The position numbers and the translations under genes were made by a program. A DNA stretch of 41,825 nt from an uncultured Lachnospiraceae bacterium (lineage in GTDB: Bacteria > Bacillota > Clostridia > Lachnospirales > Lachnospiraceae): contig CANRGB010000012.1 in assembly GCA_947630005.1 (NCBI GenBank), forward strand, positions 1 through 41,825. Direction: 5' to 3'. Of this stretch, positions 41,771 through 41,825 are shown one piece after another (position 1 is the stretch's first letter; the number at the start of each line of letters is the position of its first letter). The notes under the pieces were generated by a model. The model was not told the origin of the DNA and searched no databases. It saw only the letters and a list, made by a program, of their open reading frames with translations.

Positions 41771-41825
41771 GACAAGCCTGCGACCTATTAGTAGCAGTCA
41801 GCTCCATGCATTGCTGCACTTCCAC
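41771..41825 (-). rRNA. rrl: 23S rRNA, 3' end only
   Basis: The last 55 bases, read on the minus strand, contain GCATGGAGCTGACTGCTACT and AATAGGTCG, the conserved 3' terminus of Firmicutes 23S rRNA. The gene enters from the right edge. The 3' boundary is placed at the CTTGTCC that would pair with the 23S 5' end, with a few bases of uncertainty. No 5S gene follows. Confidence 0.9.

Noticed and set aside
1-41825. CRISPR arrays, tRNA genes, insertion sequences or prophage genes
   Set aside because: No regularly spaced repeats, no tRNA T-arm pattern, and no transposase or phage-like protein in the ORF track.

Overview
This window looks like a chromosomal segment of a fairly GC-rich Lachnospiraceae-type clostridium (Bacillota, Clostridia). 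The supporting evidence is the ylxM-ffh-rpsP-khpA-rimM-trmD-rplS-lepB-rbgA-rnhB-yraN block, the der-plsY-gpsA block, strong AGGAGG ribosome binding sites, sigma-A promoters with 17-nt spacers, a long PRPP synthetase, and a giant fused 2-hydroxyacyl-CoA dehydratase activase. Nearly every gene is on the minus strand; only prs and the activase are on plus. Taxonomy is inferred from gene content and cannot be verified here.

Layout. 1-1213: a nickel-handling trio (His-rich CooJ-like protein, CooT, start of CooC), which suggests a carbon monoxide dehydrogenase/acetyl-CoA synthase system to the left and therefore an acetogen-like metabolism. 1534-4557: der-plsY-gpsA (ribosome assembly GTPase and phospholipid precursor synthesis), divergent from prs (4739-5917). 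6044-17265: a long minus-strand housekeeping series starting at a strong ylxM promoter: SRP, ribosomal proteins S16 and L19, RNA modification and 16S maturation factors, three signal peptidase I paralogues, RbgA, RNase HII, YraN, a DUF2726 protein, PgeF and a DUF512 radical-SAM protein. 17360-21036: an HPr-like protein, a CsoR-family metal sensor with a His-rich head, and glycogen branching enzyme. 21229-29500: serC-serA-DUF1015 with its own promoter and a structured leader, and leuB-ilvD-ilvB behind a promoter that carries a palindromic operator. 29753-31341: tgt-yajC. 31855-36123: the giant activase on plus. 36206-39534: PTS EIIC, and hisH-hisF-ung. 39839-41506: a PRTase-like protein and a degenerate sirtuin-like protein. 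The window ends inside the 3' end of a minus-strand 23S rRNA gene.

Most striking points: (1) a cooJ-T-C-like nickel module with two Rex-like sites nearby, and a metal sensor elsewhere in the window with the same style of His-rich sequence; (2) a dispersed intergenic repeat family made of two GC-rich hairpins, present at four loci; (3) a signal peptidase I paralogue whose catalytic Lys is Arg; (4) structured leaders or operators at serC, leuB, tgt and the HPr-like gene; (5) a probable AUU start or very long Shine-Dalgarno spacing on the giant activase; (6) a 23S gene directly followed by a terminator with no 5S gene. No CRISPR array, tRNA, insertion sequence or prophage was seen.
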